Positions 37,946 to 47,355 are shown, counted from the first letter of the stretch. The stretch: DNA of 64,000 bases from Bosea sp. (in: a-proteobacteria) (GCF_023953965.1 NZ_JAMLIX010000001.1:2976501-3040500), one strand, 5' to 3'. Program-made: numbers and translations. Notes: generated by a model from the sequence alone, not told the origin.

Positions 37946-37992
37946 GAAGAATAGCCGCCCCGCAGACCGCTGTCGGGCGGCCAGCTCTCAGG
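37941..37992. terminator. Two-tier hairpin between convergent genes
   Basis: The inner stem GCCGCCC/GGGCGGC (37954-37960 with 37975-37981) is enclosed by CCTGAGA/TCTCAGG (37941-37947 with 37986-37992). It lies between the convergent ccr-like and arsR genes and could terminate from both sides. There is no strong T tract, so strength is uncertain. Confidence 0.5.
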
Positions 37993-38012
37993 CTTCGGCA
38001 GCGTCGCCGGAC

Positions 38013-38327
38013 TTAACCGGCCGGCTGCTCGCTGCCGGCGGAGACGGGGCCGGCGAGCTTGGCCCGAAGACCCGGCATCGCCTCGTCGAGAACGTCCCTG
38101 CGCGTCGTGTAAAAATAGTTTCGACCATGCTTCCGCACGGAAATCAGCCTCGCATGAGCAAGAATTTTGACGTGGTAGGAAACTGTCGATTTCGCAACGC
38201 CCAGCTTTTCGACGAGCGCCGTGCAAGGCATCTCGCCGGCCTCATCGATCATCTGCACCATTTGGAGGCGGGTCGCTTCACCCATCGCCGTGAAGATTGC
38301 GGTGTAGCGTTCAAGTTCGATGGTCAT
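38013..38327 (-). CDS. ArsR/SmtB-family transcriptional regulator
   Basis: 104 aa winged helix-turn-helix. The pattern RYTAIFTAMGEATRLQMVQM, then PCTALVEKLGVAKSTVSYHVKIL (in part) and the wing LISVRKHGRNYFYT is typical of ArsR regulators. The metal-binding ELCVCDL-type motif is absent (it reads GEMPCTALV), so a non-metal effector is more likely. It is divergent from the first substrate-binding gene and is the only regulator inside the second cassette. It is thus the best candidate to bind the repeated GTTCGATA-type motif. Confidence 0.88.
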   Translation of the reverse strand: MTIELERYTAIFTAMGEATRLQMVQMIDEAGEMPCTALVEKLGVAKSTVSYHVKILAHARLISVRKHGRNYFYTTRRDVLDEAMPGLRAKLAGPVSAGSEQPAG

Positions 38328-38690
38328 CTGATTCCCAACTTGATTGTTCCGTCGTTCGAAACCTATCTAATGAGATTGCGCACGGGAATCCAGCCGCTTG
38401 TGCCGCTCAGCCTCGCGACGGCGCAAGCCGGCCCCGGATGGGGCGGCCGGAGACGGAAGCGCTGCGGGCAGGCAAGGCATTGCGCGCGCTCTTATGCACG
38501 TCGGCGACAATGCCGCGCCTGCCTGCCGGGTCCCGCAAGTGTCGCTTGACAGTTCGATAGTTGTAGGATTGTTATGGTGTAGTTGACTTATCCGAATAGG
38601 ACCGCAGCAGTCTTTTCCGAGGCTGGTTCGCTAGTTTCGTGCAAAGACCCAAGCTCGACCGGAAGCCCTAGCGGAACCAGGGAGGAAAGT
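38328..38690. other. Regulatory region between arsR and the first binding-protein gene
   Basis: 363 bp without a credible gene. It carries a promoter toward the plus strand at 38546-38575 with the motif GTTCGATAGTTGTA inside the spacer, and presumably the arsR promoter on the minus strand. A TTCGAA-containing stretch near 38355 is a weak further candidate site. Confidence 0.55.
38546..38575 (+). promoter_or_regulatory. Promoter of the first binding-protein gene with operator-like motif
   Basis: TTGACA at 38546-38551 and TGTTAT at 38570-38575 with an 18-bp spacer. The spacer begins GTTCGATAGTTGTA, matching GTTCGATAATAGTA found in both copies of the 46-bp block (opposite strand in copy A). The transcript start would lie about 110 bp upstream of the TTG codon. 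Confidence 0.55.
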
Positions 38691-39755
38691 TTGAGACAGC
38701 GAAACGCCTGTATTGGCGCATCTATAGTGCTATCTTTCCTGATTGCGGGCTTCGGCGGCGGCGGGCCGACGACGGCGAAGGCGCAGGATCTGAAAGGCCG
38801 CCAGCTGAACGTCATTTCATGGGGCGGCGCCTGGACGGAAGCCAGCCGCAAGAATTTCTTCGAGCCCTTCGAAAAAGAGACCGGCGCAAAGGTCAACGTC
38901 ATCCTGGCGACCGGCGATTTCGATGCCGTCGTGCGCTTGCAGATCAATCAGGGCGCGCTTCAGATCGACCTGCTCGATGCCGGCCAGGCGCCGCTCCTGC
39001 GCAAGGACGGCTATCTCGAGACCTTCCCGCCCGCGCTCGTGGCCTCCTTGAAGGAGCAGAGCCGGGACGGCATGGTCTCCGCGGATGTGTTGCAGTACGG
39101 CAATACGGCGACCGTCATCGCCTGCAACCACGACTTGATCAAGAAATGTCCGACCAACGCGGCGGAGTTCTGGGATGTCAAGGGTTTCCCGGGCACGCGC
39201 TCCATCCTCGGCAACTGGACCGCTCCGCTGCATTTCGCGGCGCTCGCCGCCGGCGGTGACCGCAAGCACCTGATGCCGATCGATATCAAGGCAGCGGTCG
39301 CCAAGCTGGAAGAGATCCGTCCGCACATCAAGGTCTGGCCGGAGTCCGGAGCCCAGCAGGAACAGGTGCTGGTCGATCGCGAGGTCGGGATTTCCTTCAT
39401 CTGGAACGGGCGCGCGCATGTCGTGAGGCGCGATGTGCTGCCGAACCTCGAGCTTTTCTGGGAGAGCGCGGTTCTCCCGAGCGACACCGGCTGGCTGGTG
39501 CCGAAGGGCGCGCCGAACAAGGAGGTCGCTTTCGCCTTCCTGGACTGGTTCGGCCGCCAGCACGCAGCCCAGGCGGCATGGACCACCGCGCTCACCTATC
39601 CGACGCCGAGCAAGGAACTGGCCAGCCGCCTTCCGCCCCAGATCGCCAGCTCTCTGCCTGTCGGCAAGGATATCGTGATGATCGATGGCGCCATTCAGGC
39701 CGACCAGGCCAAGGATATGAGGGCCGCCTGGCAGAAATTCGTCACGTCCCGATGA
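38691..39755 (+). CDS. ABC transporter substrate-binding protein (polyamine type), paralogue 1
   Basis: 354 aa family-1 solute-binding protein related to PotD-type binding proteins. The start is TTG 38691, directly after GGAGGAAAGT, giving a Sec signal peptide ending TTAKAQ. The mature part opens DLKGRQLNVISWGGAWTEA and has the long FEPFEKETGAKVNVI strand. It is highly similar throughout to the next gene (both share KVWPESGAQQEQVLVDREV, in part, and FLDWFGRQHA). It binds the cassette's substrate in the periplasm; the ligand cannot be read from sequence. Confidence 0.9.
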   Translation: MRQRNACIGASIVLSFLIAGFGGGGPTTAKAQDLKGRQLNVISWGGAWTEASRKNFFEPFEKETGAKVNVILATGDFDAVVRLQINQGALQIDLLDAGQAPLLRKDGYLETFPPALVASLKEQSRDGMVSADVLQYGNTATVIACNHDLIKKCPTNAAEFWDVKGFPGTRSILGNWTAPLHFAALAAGGDRKHLMPIDIKAAVAKLEEIRPHIKVWPESGAQQEQVLVDREVGISFIWNGRAHVVRRDVLPNLELFWESAVLPSDTGWLVPKGAPNKEVAFAFLDWFGRQHAAQAAWTTALTYPTPSKELASRLPPQIASSLPVGKDIVMIDGAIQADQAKDMRAAWQKFVTSR

Positions 39756-39858
39756 TCGCCGACGATGCCCGGCGCGCCGGGCCGGCGCCGGCTGCAGCAG
39801 TTTCAATAATCGGCCTAACGGTTGGCTTGACCTGAACAACGCACAACAAAATCAAGAA

Positions 39859-39888
39859 TTGACGATCAAGTTCAATCGTAAATGTTAC
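39859..39888 (+). promoter_or_regulatory. Possible promoter of the second binding-protein gene
   Basis: TTGACG at 39859-39864 and TGTTAC at 39883-39888 with an 18-bp spacer, close to the -10 form used before paralogue 1. If real, the two binding proteins can be expressed separately. Only a pattern match. Confidence 0.4.
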
Positions 39889-39909
39889 CGAGTTGGGGAG
39901 GGAAACGTG

Positions 39910-40968
39910 ATGCAAATAAACGCCCGCCTGGGCGCGTATATGGTGCTGTCCCTTGTGGCCGGCTTTGGCGCTGCGGCGCCGATGGCGGCACATGCGCAGG
40001 ATCTGAAGGGCCGCCAGCTGAATGTCGTCTCATGGGGCGGCGCCTGGACGGAAGCGAGCCGCAAGAATTTCTTCGAGCCGTTCGAAAAGCAGACCGGCGT
40101 CAAGATCAACATCATCCCGGCGACCGGCGATTTCGACGCCATGGTACGCCTGCAGACGAATCAGGGTGCGCTTCAGATCGACCTGCTCGATGGCGGTACG
40201 GCATCGCTTCTGCGCAAGGACGGTCTTCTCGAAGCCTTTCCGCCCGAGCTCATGGCCTCCTTGAAGAAGGAGAGCCGCGAAGGCACGGTCTTCGAGGATC
40301 TGGTGTCCTATGGCGGGACGGCGGGCGCGATCGCCTGCAACCGCGATATGGTCGCCAAATGCCCGACCAACGCGGCAGAGTTCTGGAACGTCAAGGATTT
40401 CCCGGGCTCGCGCTCCATATTGGGTTCCTGGAGCTACCCGTTGCAGTTCGCGGCGCTCGCCGCCGGTGCCGACCGCAAGAACCTGTTTCCGATCGATATC
40501 AAGAAGGCCGTCGCCAAGCTCGAGGAAATCCGCCCGCACATCAAGGTCTGGCCGGAGTCCGGAGCCCAGCAGGAACAGGTCCTGGTCGACCGTGAGGTCG
40601 CGATTTCCTACATCTGGAACGGGCGCGCGCATGTCGTGAGACGCGATGTCCTGCCAAATCTCCAGATCTTCTGGGAAAGCGCGGTGCTCGGCGTCGACGG
40701 TGGCTGGCTGGTGCCGAAGGGCGCGCCGAACAAGGATGTCGCGTTCATCTTCCTGGACTGGTTCGGCCGCCAGCACGCAGGTCAGGCGGCATGGACCACC
40801 GCGCTCACCTATCCGACGCCGAGCAAGGAACTGGCCAGCCGCATCGCGCCGGAGATTGCGAATTCGCTTCCCGTCGGCAAGGACGTCGTGATCATTTCCG
40901 GTCCGCTCCAGGCGCAGCAGTCCAAGGATATGAGGGCGGCCTGGCAGAAGTTCATCACCAACCGGTAA
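39910..40968 (+). CDS. ABC transporter substrate-binding protein (polyamine type), paralogue 2
   Basis: 352 aa. ATG 39910 follows GGGGAGGG; GTG 39907 is adjacent and also possible. The signal peptide ends PMAAHAQ. The mature protein begins DLKGRQLNVVSWGGAWTEA and aligns nearly without gaps with paralogue 1. Differences cluster around the middle (for example SYGGTAGAIACNRDMVAK against LQYGNTATVIACNHDLIKK), which may alter ligand range. It is followed, after 390 bp, by a hydratase and the permease genes of the same importer. Confidence 0.9.
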   Translation: MQINARLGAYMVLSLVAGFGAAAPMAAHAQDLKGRQLNVVSWGGAWTEASRKNFFEPFEKQTGVKINIIPATGDFDAMVRLQTNQGALQIDLLDGGTASLLRKDGLLEAFPPELMASLKKESREGTVFEDLVSYGGTAGAIACNRDMVAKCPTNAAEFWNVKDFPGSRSILGSWSYPLQFAALAAGADRKNLFPIDIKKAVAKLEEIRPHIKVWPESGAQQEQVLVDREVAISYIWNGRAHVVRRDVLPNLQIFWESAVLGVDGGWLVPKGAPNKDVAFIFLDWFGRQHAGQAAWTTALTYPTPSKELASRIAPEIANSLPVGKDVVIISGPLQAQQSKDMRAAWQKFITNR

Positions 40969-41358
40969 GGGCGTGACCAGCGCCGGGTGCCGCGGCTCAC
41001 CGCCGTGGCTCCCGGTTACCCAAAAGCCTGACGAAATGTTTCGTTCCTGAGATTGCGGATCAGCTCCGGCTTCCGCGCGCTTCGGTGAATGATGTTGTGC
41101 CGTCCGCCTGCCATTCCAGGATGAACGCGGCGCTGTTGCTCCACGCCGACAACCGAGGCCTTTATTCCTCGCACCGGCTTGCCGGCGCCTCGCCGGCTTC
41201 GTCGCGGCACGCAACCCCGCCCGCCGGGTCGAGACCCTCGCGTGTCCGACACCCGGTAGACCATCTGCAAGCAGTGGACATCCGCAAATCAGGTTGAGCC
41301 CAATCCACCAAATGCCGGGACCGAACACCCAGGCAGCCATCTTGTTCAGGAACACCCA
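40969..41358. other. Intergenic region between binding protein 2 and the hydratase
   Basis: 390 bp. Short open frames on both strands (41085-41297 plus, 41016-41270 minus) have no ribosome site and no recognisable product. A GC-rich partial hairpin around 40981-41020 could attenuate transcription into the downstream genes. I see no clear promoter; AGGAA at about 41348 serves the hydratase. Confidence 0.5.
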
Positions 41359-42216
41359 ATGTCCGAAAACCCAGATCCCGTCCTCATCATCGAAAGGGAC
41401 GGACCTGTTGCCCTCCTGAGGTTCAACCGTCCCAACAGCCTGAACGCATTCAATCTCGAATTGCGCACGGAGATCGTCCGGGTGCTGGCGGAACTGGCCG
41501 TCGACGACGGGGTTCGGGCGGTGGTGCTCGCGGGTTCGGGGCGCGCTTTCTCGGCGGGCTATGACATTTCGGGCGGCGGCAGCGGCGACAGGAAGCCGAC
41601 GGTCGCCGAATACCAGAAGATGTACGACGGCGAGGTCGGGCATTTCCCGCTGGCGATCTGGGATTTTCCGAAGCCGATCGTCGCGGCCGTCCATGGTTAC
41701 GCGGTCGGCGGCGGCTGCGAGATCGCCATGCTGTGCGACCTGACGGTCTCGACGGAAACGGCCAAGTTCGGCGAGCCGGAGATCCGGTTCGCCTCCAGTT
41801 CCACCCTGGTGCTGCCTTGGCTGGTGCCGATGAAGGCGGCGCGGGAGATCCTCTATTCGGGCAAGCTGATAGCCGCCGGGCGCGCTTATGAGCTCGGCAT
41901 GATCAACGAGGTCGTGCCCGACGGCGACCATGAGCGCGCCGCCATGTATCACGCGCAGCTGATGTCGAAGGTCGCGCCGCTTGCGCTGCGCCTCCTGAAG
42001 GCCGGCCTGAACCGGACCTATGAGATGGCGGGCTTCCGCAATGCGATCGCTTTCCATGACAATCTGACCGCGATCATTCACGGTTCGGAGACGGCCGAGG
42101 GGCTGGCGTTCCGCGAGGTCCAGAAGAAGGACGGCTTGCGCGCGGCCCTCAAATGGCGTGACGCGCAGTTCAGCCAGGTCGATGAATTGTATGGAAAGAG
42201 CGGAGGAGTGCAGTGA
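41359..42216 (+). CDS. Enoyl-CoA hydratase/isomerase family protein 1
   Basis: 285 aa crotonase-fold protein acting on CoA thioesters. Oxyanion-hole segments are visible (GSGRAFSAGYDIS and GYAVGGGCEIAMLCD). Both hydratase glutamates are kept: one in GGGCE and one in EPEIRF. After the second Glu the sequence runs ASSSTLVLPWLV instead of the usual IGTIPGAGGTQ. This differs from fatty-acid beta-oxidation hydratases and is shared in style with hydratase 2 at 50218. The stop overlaps the permease start by 4 nt (GTGA), tying the enzyme to the importer. Confidence 0.9.
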   Translation: MSENPDPVLIIERDGPVALLRFNRPNSLNAFNLELRTEIVRVLAELAVDDGVRAVVLAGSGRAFSAGYDISGGGSGDRKPTVAEYQKMYDGEVGHFPLAIWDFPKPIVAAVHGYAVGGGCEIAMLCDLTVSTETAKFGEPEIRFASSSTLVLPWLVPMKAAREILYSGKLIAAGRAYELGMINEVVPDGDHERAAMYHAQLMSKVAPLALRLLKAGLNRTYEMAGFRNAIAFHDNLTAIIHGSETAEGLAFREVQKKDGLRAALKWRDAQFSQVDELYGKSGGVQ

Positions 42217-43121
42217 CGATGGCCTTGGACAGCAGTGCCGTCGCGAAACGCAACAAATCTCGCAGCCGCGCCTGGCGCCCGGAAATCGGCGCTCTGCCAA
42301 GCCTGCTGCTGGTCCTGCCGTTTGCCGCCATGCTGGCGTTCTTCGTCGTCTACCCGTTCATCCGGCTGACGCAGATAGCCGTGTTCTCCGAAGGAGCGCT
42401 GCAGAATCTCGTCGATTTCTTCAGCGACAGCTCCAACCTGGTGGTGCTGCGCACGACCTATGTGATTTCCGCCATCGTGACGGTGCTGGCGATCCTGTTC
42501 GGCGGGGTCCTGGCCTGGACGCTGAAGACCACGCGCAGCGCCACGGTCCGGTTCATCATCCTCGCATCGGTGCTCGTCCCGTTCTGGATGGGCACGATGA
42601 TCAAGCTCTACGCCTGGACCGTGATCCTGCAGACGAATGGCCTCGTCAATAATTTCCTCGTGGCGACCGGCATCCTCAGCGACAAGACGCGGCTCGCCTT
42701 GCTCTACAACGAGCTGGCGGTCGTCATCGGCATGGTCAGCCAGATGTTGCCTTTCGCGGTACTGCCGCTCGTGGTGGCCTTCTCGAGCATCGATCTCGAC
42801 ATCGTACGCGCGGCCGAGGGCCTCGGCGCGGCGCGCCTGCGGGCGATCGTCTCGATCGTGATCCCGTTGGCGATCCCGGGAATATTGGCGACGACGATGC
42901 TGGTCTTCGTTCTGTCGACCGGGTTCTTCCTCACGCCGGTGATCCTCGGCGGCATCACCTCGCCGTTCACGGCCTCGCTGATCTACCAGAATGTATTCAC
43001 ATTCTTCGATCTCAACGCGGCTGCGATAACAGCGTTGGTGCTCGTGGTCTCGGCTTCCATCGTCATACTCCTCGCGTTCAAGATCGTCGGCGCCGATCGT
43101 ATCAGGAAGGCATTGGGATGA
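42213..43121 (+). CDS. ABC transporter permease, PotB type
   Basis: 302 aa, about six membrane helices. The cytoplasmic EAA-like loop is AAEGLGAARLRAIVSIVIPLAIPGI. A short basic N-terminal tail precedes the first helix (LLLVLPFAAMLAFFVVYPFIR, in part). The GTG start at 42213 overlaps the hydratase stop and the gene ends in an ATGA overlap with the second permease. It forms the membrane channel with the next gene, fed by the two binding proteins and powered by the ATPase at 44004. Confidence 0.93.
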   Translation: MTMALDSSAVAKRNKSRSRAWRPEIGALPSLLLVLPFAAMLAFFVVYPFIRLTQIAVFSEGALQNLVDFFSDSSNLVVLRTTYVISAIVTVLAILFGGVLAWTLKTTRSATVRFIILASVLVPFWMGTMIKLYAWTVILQTNGLVNNFLVATGILSDKTRLALLYNELAVVIGMVSQMLPFAVLPLVVAFSSIDLDIVRAAEGLGAARLRAIVSIVIPLAIPGILATTMLVFVLSTGFFLTPVILGGITSPFTASLIYQNVFTFFDLNAAAITALVLVVSASIVILLAFKIVGADRIRKALG

Positions 43122-43969
43122 GCACTGCAGCCATGCATGGCGGCTCTACTCTCAGCCGCTCGAACCAAATCCTTGCGCATTGGAGTGTCAGGGCGATCTT
43201 TACCGGACTTCTGGTCCTGGTGCTGACGATCGCGGTATTGTTCACGCTCGTTCCCGCGGCTCTGGTGGTCGTGCTCTCGTTCTCGAACGAGAAGCTGATG
43301 ATCTTCCCGCCGCGGGAATGGGGCTTCCGGCAATATGAGATACTCGCCGATGCCAAGTTCTGGCTGACGGCCGTGCGCACCTCGTTCGGGCTGGCGCTGT
43401 CGTCGGCGATGCTGGCGCTCGCCGTCGCCGTGCCCGCCGCCATCGCGCTGAACCGCGGCCAGGTCTGGGGCAGGCAGGTTCTGGCGGGCGTGGGCCTGGC
43501 GCCGTTGATCCTGCCGGGCGTCGCCTACGCGGTCTCGGTCTACATGGTCTTCCTGCAGGCCCGCGTGATGGGGTCGCCGTTCTGGGTGGTGCTGGTCTAT
43601 GCGACGCATGCGTTCCCCTATGTGCTGCTCATCGTCGGAACGGCCATCAACCGCATCCCCAAGGAGCTCGAGCTGGTCGCCATGACCCTGGGCGCGAGCA
43701 AGACGCGGGCGACGGTGAACATCACCGCGCGGCTGCTCGTGCAGGCGATGGCCGCGGCGTTCGTCTTCGCGTTCATCGGGTCGTTCGATGAATCGACGCT
43801 GATCGTGTTCATCGGCGGGCCGGGGCTCGTGACGCTGCCCAAGGGAATCTTCGACTCGCTCAGGACCGGCATGGAGCCTGTGGTCCTGGCGATCTCGACG
43901 ATCCTGATGGTGTTTACGGGAATATTGGCTGCGGTTGCGAGCTACTGGCGCTCCAACAGCACGAGATAG
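43118..43969 (+). CDS. ABC transporter permease, PotC type
   Basis: 283 aa, six membrane helices. The EAA loop is ELVAMTLGASKTRATVNITARLL. VVLSFSNEKLMIFPPREW matches the PotC/PotI family start, and FIGSFDESTLIVFIGGPG is the usual segment before the last helix. ATG 43118 overlaps the previous stop (ATGA). It precedes the ATPase gene by 34 bp. Confidence 0.93.
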   Translation: MSTAAMHGGSTLSRSNQILAHWSVRAIFTGLLVLVLTIAVLFTLVPAALVVVLSFSNEKLMIFPPREWGFRQYEILADAKFWLTAVRTSFGLALSSAMLALAVAVPAAIALNRGQVWGRQVLAGVGLAPLILPGVAYAVSVYMVFLQARVMGSPFWVVLVYATHAFPYVLLIVGTAINRIPKELELVAMTLGASKTRATVNITARLLVQAMAAAFVFAFIGSFDESTLIVFIGGPGLVTLPKGIFDSLRTGMEPVVLAISTILMVFTGILAAVASYWRSNSTR

Positions 43970-44003
43970 ACGCATTACTTTAATTCTGGAGGAGCGCTTC
44001 GCA

Positions 44004-45140
44004 ATGGCGGGCACGTCTATCGTATCGGGGCTGGAGCTGCAGTCGCTGACGAAGAACTTCGGTCCGGCGAGAGCCGTTCGCGGGATCAATCTGTCGGTCG
44101 CGCAGGGGGAATTTCTGACGGTGCTCGGGCCGTCGGGGTCGGGCAAGACGACCGTGTTGAGGATGATCGCCGGCTTCACCGATATAACCGGCGGCCTGAT
44201 CCTGCTCAGCGGCCGGGACGTTTCGAGAATGACCCCCGCCGAGCGCAATATCGGCATGGTGTTTCAGAACTACGCGCTGTTCCCCCACATGTCGGCGGGC
44301 GACAACATCGCCTACGGGCTGAAGATGAGGGGATGGGGCAAGGCGGAGCGCGTTCGCCGCGTCGACGAAATGCTGGAGCTGGTCGGTCTGGCCGGAATGG
44401 GCGCGCGCTTGCCGCGTGAGCTTTCCGGCGGACAGCAGCAGCGGGTCGCACTGGCCAGAGCGCTGGCGTTCCGCCCCGAACTGCTTCTGATGGACGAGCC
44501 GCTGGGCGCGCTCGATCGCGAGCTGCGCATCCGCATGGCCGGCGAACTGCGGCGTATCCATGCCGAGACCAAGACCACGGTCGTCTACGTCACCCACGAC
44601 CGGGAGGAAGCCCTCACGCTGTCGGACCGCATCGCGGTGATGCTCGACGGGCGGGTGGAAGCCATCGACACGCCGGAGCGGCTCTACCGGCAGCCCAGCT
44701 CCAGCTTCGTCGCCACCTTCTTCGGCGGCCACAACCTGGTTGCCGGCAAGGCCGTGCGCCCGCTCGGGGACGGCATGATCCGGGTGCACATTCCCGTCTT
44801 CGACAAGGAAGTCGACATTCTCGCCGGCACGCATGTCTCCGGGGAGATCGCCGTCGCCGTGCCGGCCCAGGCGTTCCGCTTCGCGCAGGATGTGAAGCCG
44901 AACGAGATGCGCGTCACGTTGCAGGCTCACGAGTCGGTCTACATGGGCGATGTCACCCGGATCGTCGGCATCGCGCATGGACCGGGCACCAACTCCGATT
45001 TCCAGATCGAAGTGCCCGGCCATCATCTCGATGCCGCGTCGGCGGGCCGCAATCTCGATATGGCGCTGGATCTCACCCGCTGCGTCGCCGTGCCGATAAC
45101 GGAGCGGGTCAAGGGTTCCCACACGGCCGAGGCGGCCTGA
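44004..45140 (+). CDS. ABC transporter ATP-binding protein, PotA type
   Basis: 378 aa. Walker A GPSGSGKTT, Q-loop FQNYALFPHMSA, signature LSGGQQQRVALARAL, Walker B LLLMDEPLGALD and switch His in VYVTHDREEAL are all intact. The C-terminal third is a TOBE domain, as in spermidine/putrescine and related importers. ATG 44004 follows CTGGAGGAG; an upstream in-frame extension to 43935 overlaps the permease and is rejected. With the two permeases and two binding proteins it makes a complete importer. Confidence 0.95.
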   Translation: MAGTSIVSGLELQSLTKNFGPARAVRGINLSVAQGEFLTVLGPSGSGKTTVLRMIAGFTDITGGLILLSGRDVSRMTPAERNIGMVFQNYALFPHMSAGDNIAYGLKMRGWGKAERVRRVDEMLELVGLAGMGARLPRELSGGQQQRVALARALAFRPELLLMDEPLGALDRELRIRMAGELRRIHAETKTTVVYVTHDREEALTLSDRIAVMLDGRVEAIDTPERLYRQPSSSFVATFFGGHNLVAGKAVRPLGDGMIRVHIPVFDKEVDILAGTHVSGEIAVAVPAQAFRFAQDVKPNEMRVTLQAHESVYMGDVTRIVGIAHGPGTNSDFQIEVPGHHLDAASAGRNLDMALDLTRCVAVPITERVKGSHTAEAA

Positions 45141-45230
45141 GGAAGGGACGCGCGCCGACTCGCCAGGGGGGCGAGCTGCCGCAGGTCCGAGCGAATTTTC
45201 GATGTTCTCTATCTGGAGAGGTGGATAGTC

Positions 45231-47327
45231 GTGCCTAAAAAGAAGTATATAGACAGTAAGTCAATGAAGCGGCTTTTCCGCCCGAAGTCGATTGCCGTTG
45301 TGGGGGCCAGCCCGTCCCATCAGTGGCTGAAGAAATCGATACTCAGCTTCCCCGACATGGGCTACGAAGGAAAGGTGTACGCGGTCAATCCCCGCTATAG
45401 CGAAGTGGCCGGGGCGCCCTGCTTTCCTTCCCTGTCCGATATCCCTGAGGTTCCGGATGCGATCCTGATCGGCCTGAACCGGGACCGGGTGCTTCCCGTC
45501 GTCGAGGAAGCCATCAGCCTGGGCATCGGCGGCGCCGTCGTGCTGGCCATCGGCTTCGCCGAGGCCGGCGAGATCGGCCGTGAACGCCAGCAGCGGATGC
45601 GGCAGATCTCGCTCGATGCGGATTTCGCGCTGGTCGGCCCCAACTGCCAGGGGCTGGTCGACTTCACCTCGCGCACGGCGCTCTATATGGGCAAGGTGGC
45701 CGCCTACGAGCCCGGCGTCGTGGCGCTGATCTCGCAAAGCGGCTCCGTGACGACCGCCCTGACCGACAATAATCGCGGCGTGCGCTGGAGCCAGATCGTT
45801 TCCGCCGGAAACGAAGCCGTCGTCGACAGCGCCGACCTGCTTCGCTACTTCGTCGACGATCCGGGCGTGAAGGTCATCGGCGCGTTCCTGGAGACCATCC
45901 GCGATCCCGAGCGCTTCTTCGCGGAGTGCGACCGGGCCAAGGCGGCCGGCAAGCCGGTGGTCGTCCTGAAGTCGGGAACGAGCGAGGCGGGCGCCCAGGC
46001 CGCTGCGGCGCATTCCGGCGCGCTGGCCGCGCCCGATCGCCTCTACGACGCCCTGTTCGCGCGCCATGGCGTGCATCGCGCCAGATCGATGGAAGCGCTG
46101 CTCGAGACATTGCTGGCGATGCAGCTCGACAGGCGCCCCCGGTCGAACCGCATGGCGAGCATCACCGCCTCCGGCGGCCAGATCGAGCTGATCCTCGATC
46201 AGACCGACAAGACCGACCTGACGCATGTGCCGTTCACGCCCGATACCGCCGCTCTGCTGCGGAAGCGGCTGCCGGACTTCCTGGCGACCACCAACCCCCT
46301 GGACTACTGGGGCATGGACGACCTGGAAAACAATCACCCGGCGCTGCTGCACGAAATCGCGTCCGACCCGAACATCGACATCGTCCTGAGCGCCGCCGGG
46401 TTTTCCTCGTACCCGACCAACACCGACCGGGGCGAGCTGGAAGAGCGTCTCATCCCGCACAAGGCCCTGGCGGCCAAGCACGACAAGGTCGTGGTGATGC
46501 TGGATACGGTCGACGGCACGGTGCCCGGCGAGATCGCCGAAAGCGGCCTCAAGGGCAATATCCTGGTCCTGTCCGGTCTCTCGGAAGGATTGGAGGCGTT
46601 GAGCCACCTGGTCGCCGACGGGAAAGCGGCGCACAAGATGGCTCCCGCCCCCGCATTCGACGTGGCCAAGACGCGCGCGCTGTTCAATGCGATCAAGGCG
46701 CCGTCCTCCGGCATGCCGACATCCGATCTGCTCACGGCGGCCGGATTGCCGGTGGTGGAGTCCCGTCACGCGCTTTCGGCGGATGCCGCGGTGCGGGCGG
46801 CGTCCGAGCTCGGCTATCCGGTCGTCATGAAGGTCGCCGATCCGAGCCTGCTTCACAAGACCGAGGTCGGCGGCGTTCTGGTCGGCGTCAAGGACGCGCT
46901 GGCCGTCACCGATGGCTTCGACAAGCTGAGCGCGATCGCGCCCGGCGGCGTGGTCGTCCAGCCGATGATGGCAGGCGATGTCGAGCTCTTTGCCGGCTTC
47001 ACCAACCATGAGGAGCTCGGGCCGTTCCTGATCGTGGGAACCGGGGGAATCTGGGCCGAGCTGTTCGACGACGTCAGCGTCAGGCCGGTGGGGCTGGCCG
47101 CGGGCGAGGCGAGGGCGATGCTGGAAAGCCTGAAGGGCTATCCGCTGCTGCGCGGCGTTCGCGGCAAGCCGGCTTGCGACATCGACGCCGTCGTGGCGCT
47201 GATCGAGAAACTCGATGCCTTTGCCCGCGAGTTCGGCGACAAGATCGCGGCGATCGACCTCAACCCGATCATGGTCACGCCCAAGGCCGCGGTGATCGTC
47301 GACACGCTGGTGATCCCGAAGGGATAG
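45231..47327 (+). CDS. ADP-forming acyl-CoA synthetase (NDP-forming family)
   Basis: 698 aa, fused alpha-beta form of the acetyl-CoA synthetase (ADP-forming)/feruloyl-CoA synthetase family, which activates carboxylic acids through a phosphohistidine intermediate. In order: CoA-binding domain (FRPKSIAVVGASPS), succinyl-CoA synthetase-like domains with the catalytic His in AAAAHSGALAAPDR, and an ATP-grasp domain (YPVVMKVADPSLLHKTEVGGV, in part, ending DLNPIMVTP). GTG 45231 follows GGAGAGGTGG. It lies in the importer operon, 90 bp after the ATPase, so it probably activates the imported acid. Substrate unknown. Confidence 0.92.
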   Translation: MPKKKYIDSKSMKRLFRPKSIAVVGASPSHQWLKKSILSFPDMGYEGKVYAVNPRYSEVAGAPCFPSLSDIPEVPDAILIGLNRDRVLPVVEEAISLGIGGAVVLAIGFAEAGEIGRERQQRMRQISLDADFALVGPNCQGLVDFTSRTALYMGKVAAYEPGVVALISQSGSVTTALTDNNRGVRWSQIVSAGNEAVVDSADLLRYFVDDPGVKVIGAFLETIRDPERFFAECDRAKAAGKPVVVLKSGTSEAGAQAAAAHSGALAAPDRLYDALFARHGVHRARSMEALLETLLAMQLDRRPRSNRMASITASGGQIELILDQTDKTDLTHVPFTPDTAALLRKRLPDFLATTNPLDYWGMDDLENNHPALLHEIASDPNIDIVLSAAGFSSYPTNTDRGELEERLIPHKALAAKHDKVVVMLDTVDGTVPGEIAESGLKGNILVLSGLSEGLEALSHLVADGKAAHKMAPAPAFDVAKTRALFNAIKAPSSGMPTSDLLTAAGLPVVESRHALSADAAVRAASELGYPVVMKVADPSLLHKTEVGGVLVGVKDALAVTDGFDKLSAIAPGGVVVQPMMAGDVELFAGFTNHEELGPFLIVGTGGIWAELFDDVSVRPVGLAAGEARAMLESLKGYPLLRGVRGKPACDIDAVVALIEKLDAFAREFGDKIAAIDLNPIMVTPKAAVIVDTLVIPKG

Positions 47328-47355
47328 CCCGAACCCCTGCCGGACTCAGGGAAAG

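Noticed and set aside
41016..41297. Open frames on both strands in the gap before hydratase 1
   Set aside because: No ribosome sites, no recognisable domains, and unusual Arg/Gly-rich translations typical of shadow frames in GC-rich DNA.
45159..45175. Hairpin CTCGCC-AGGGG-GGCGAG between the ATPase and acyl-CoA synthetase genes as a terminator
   Set aside because: Short 6-bp stem with no following T tract; the genes are probably co-transcribed.
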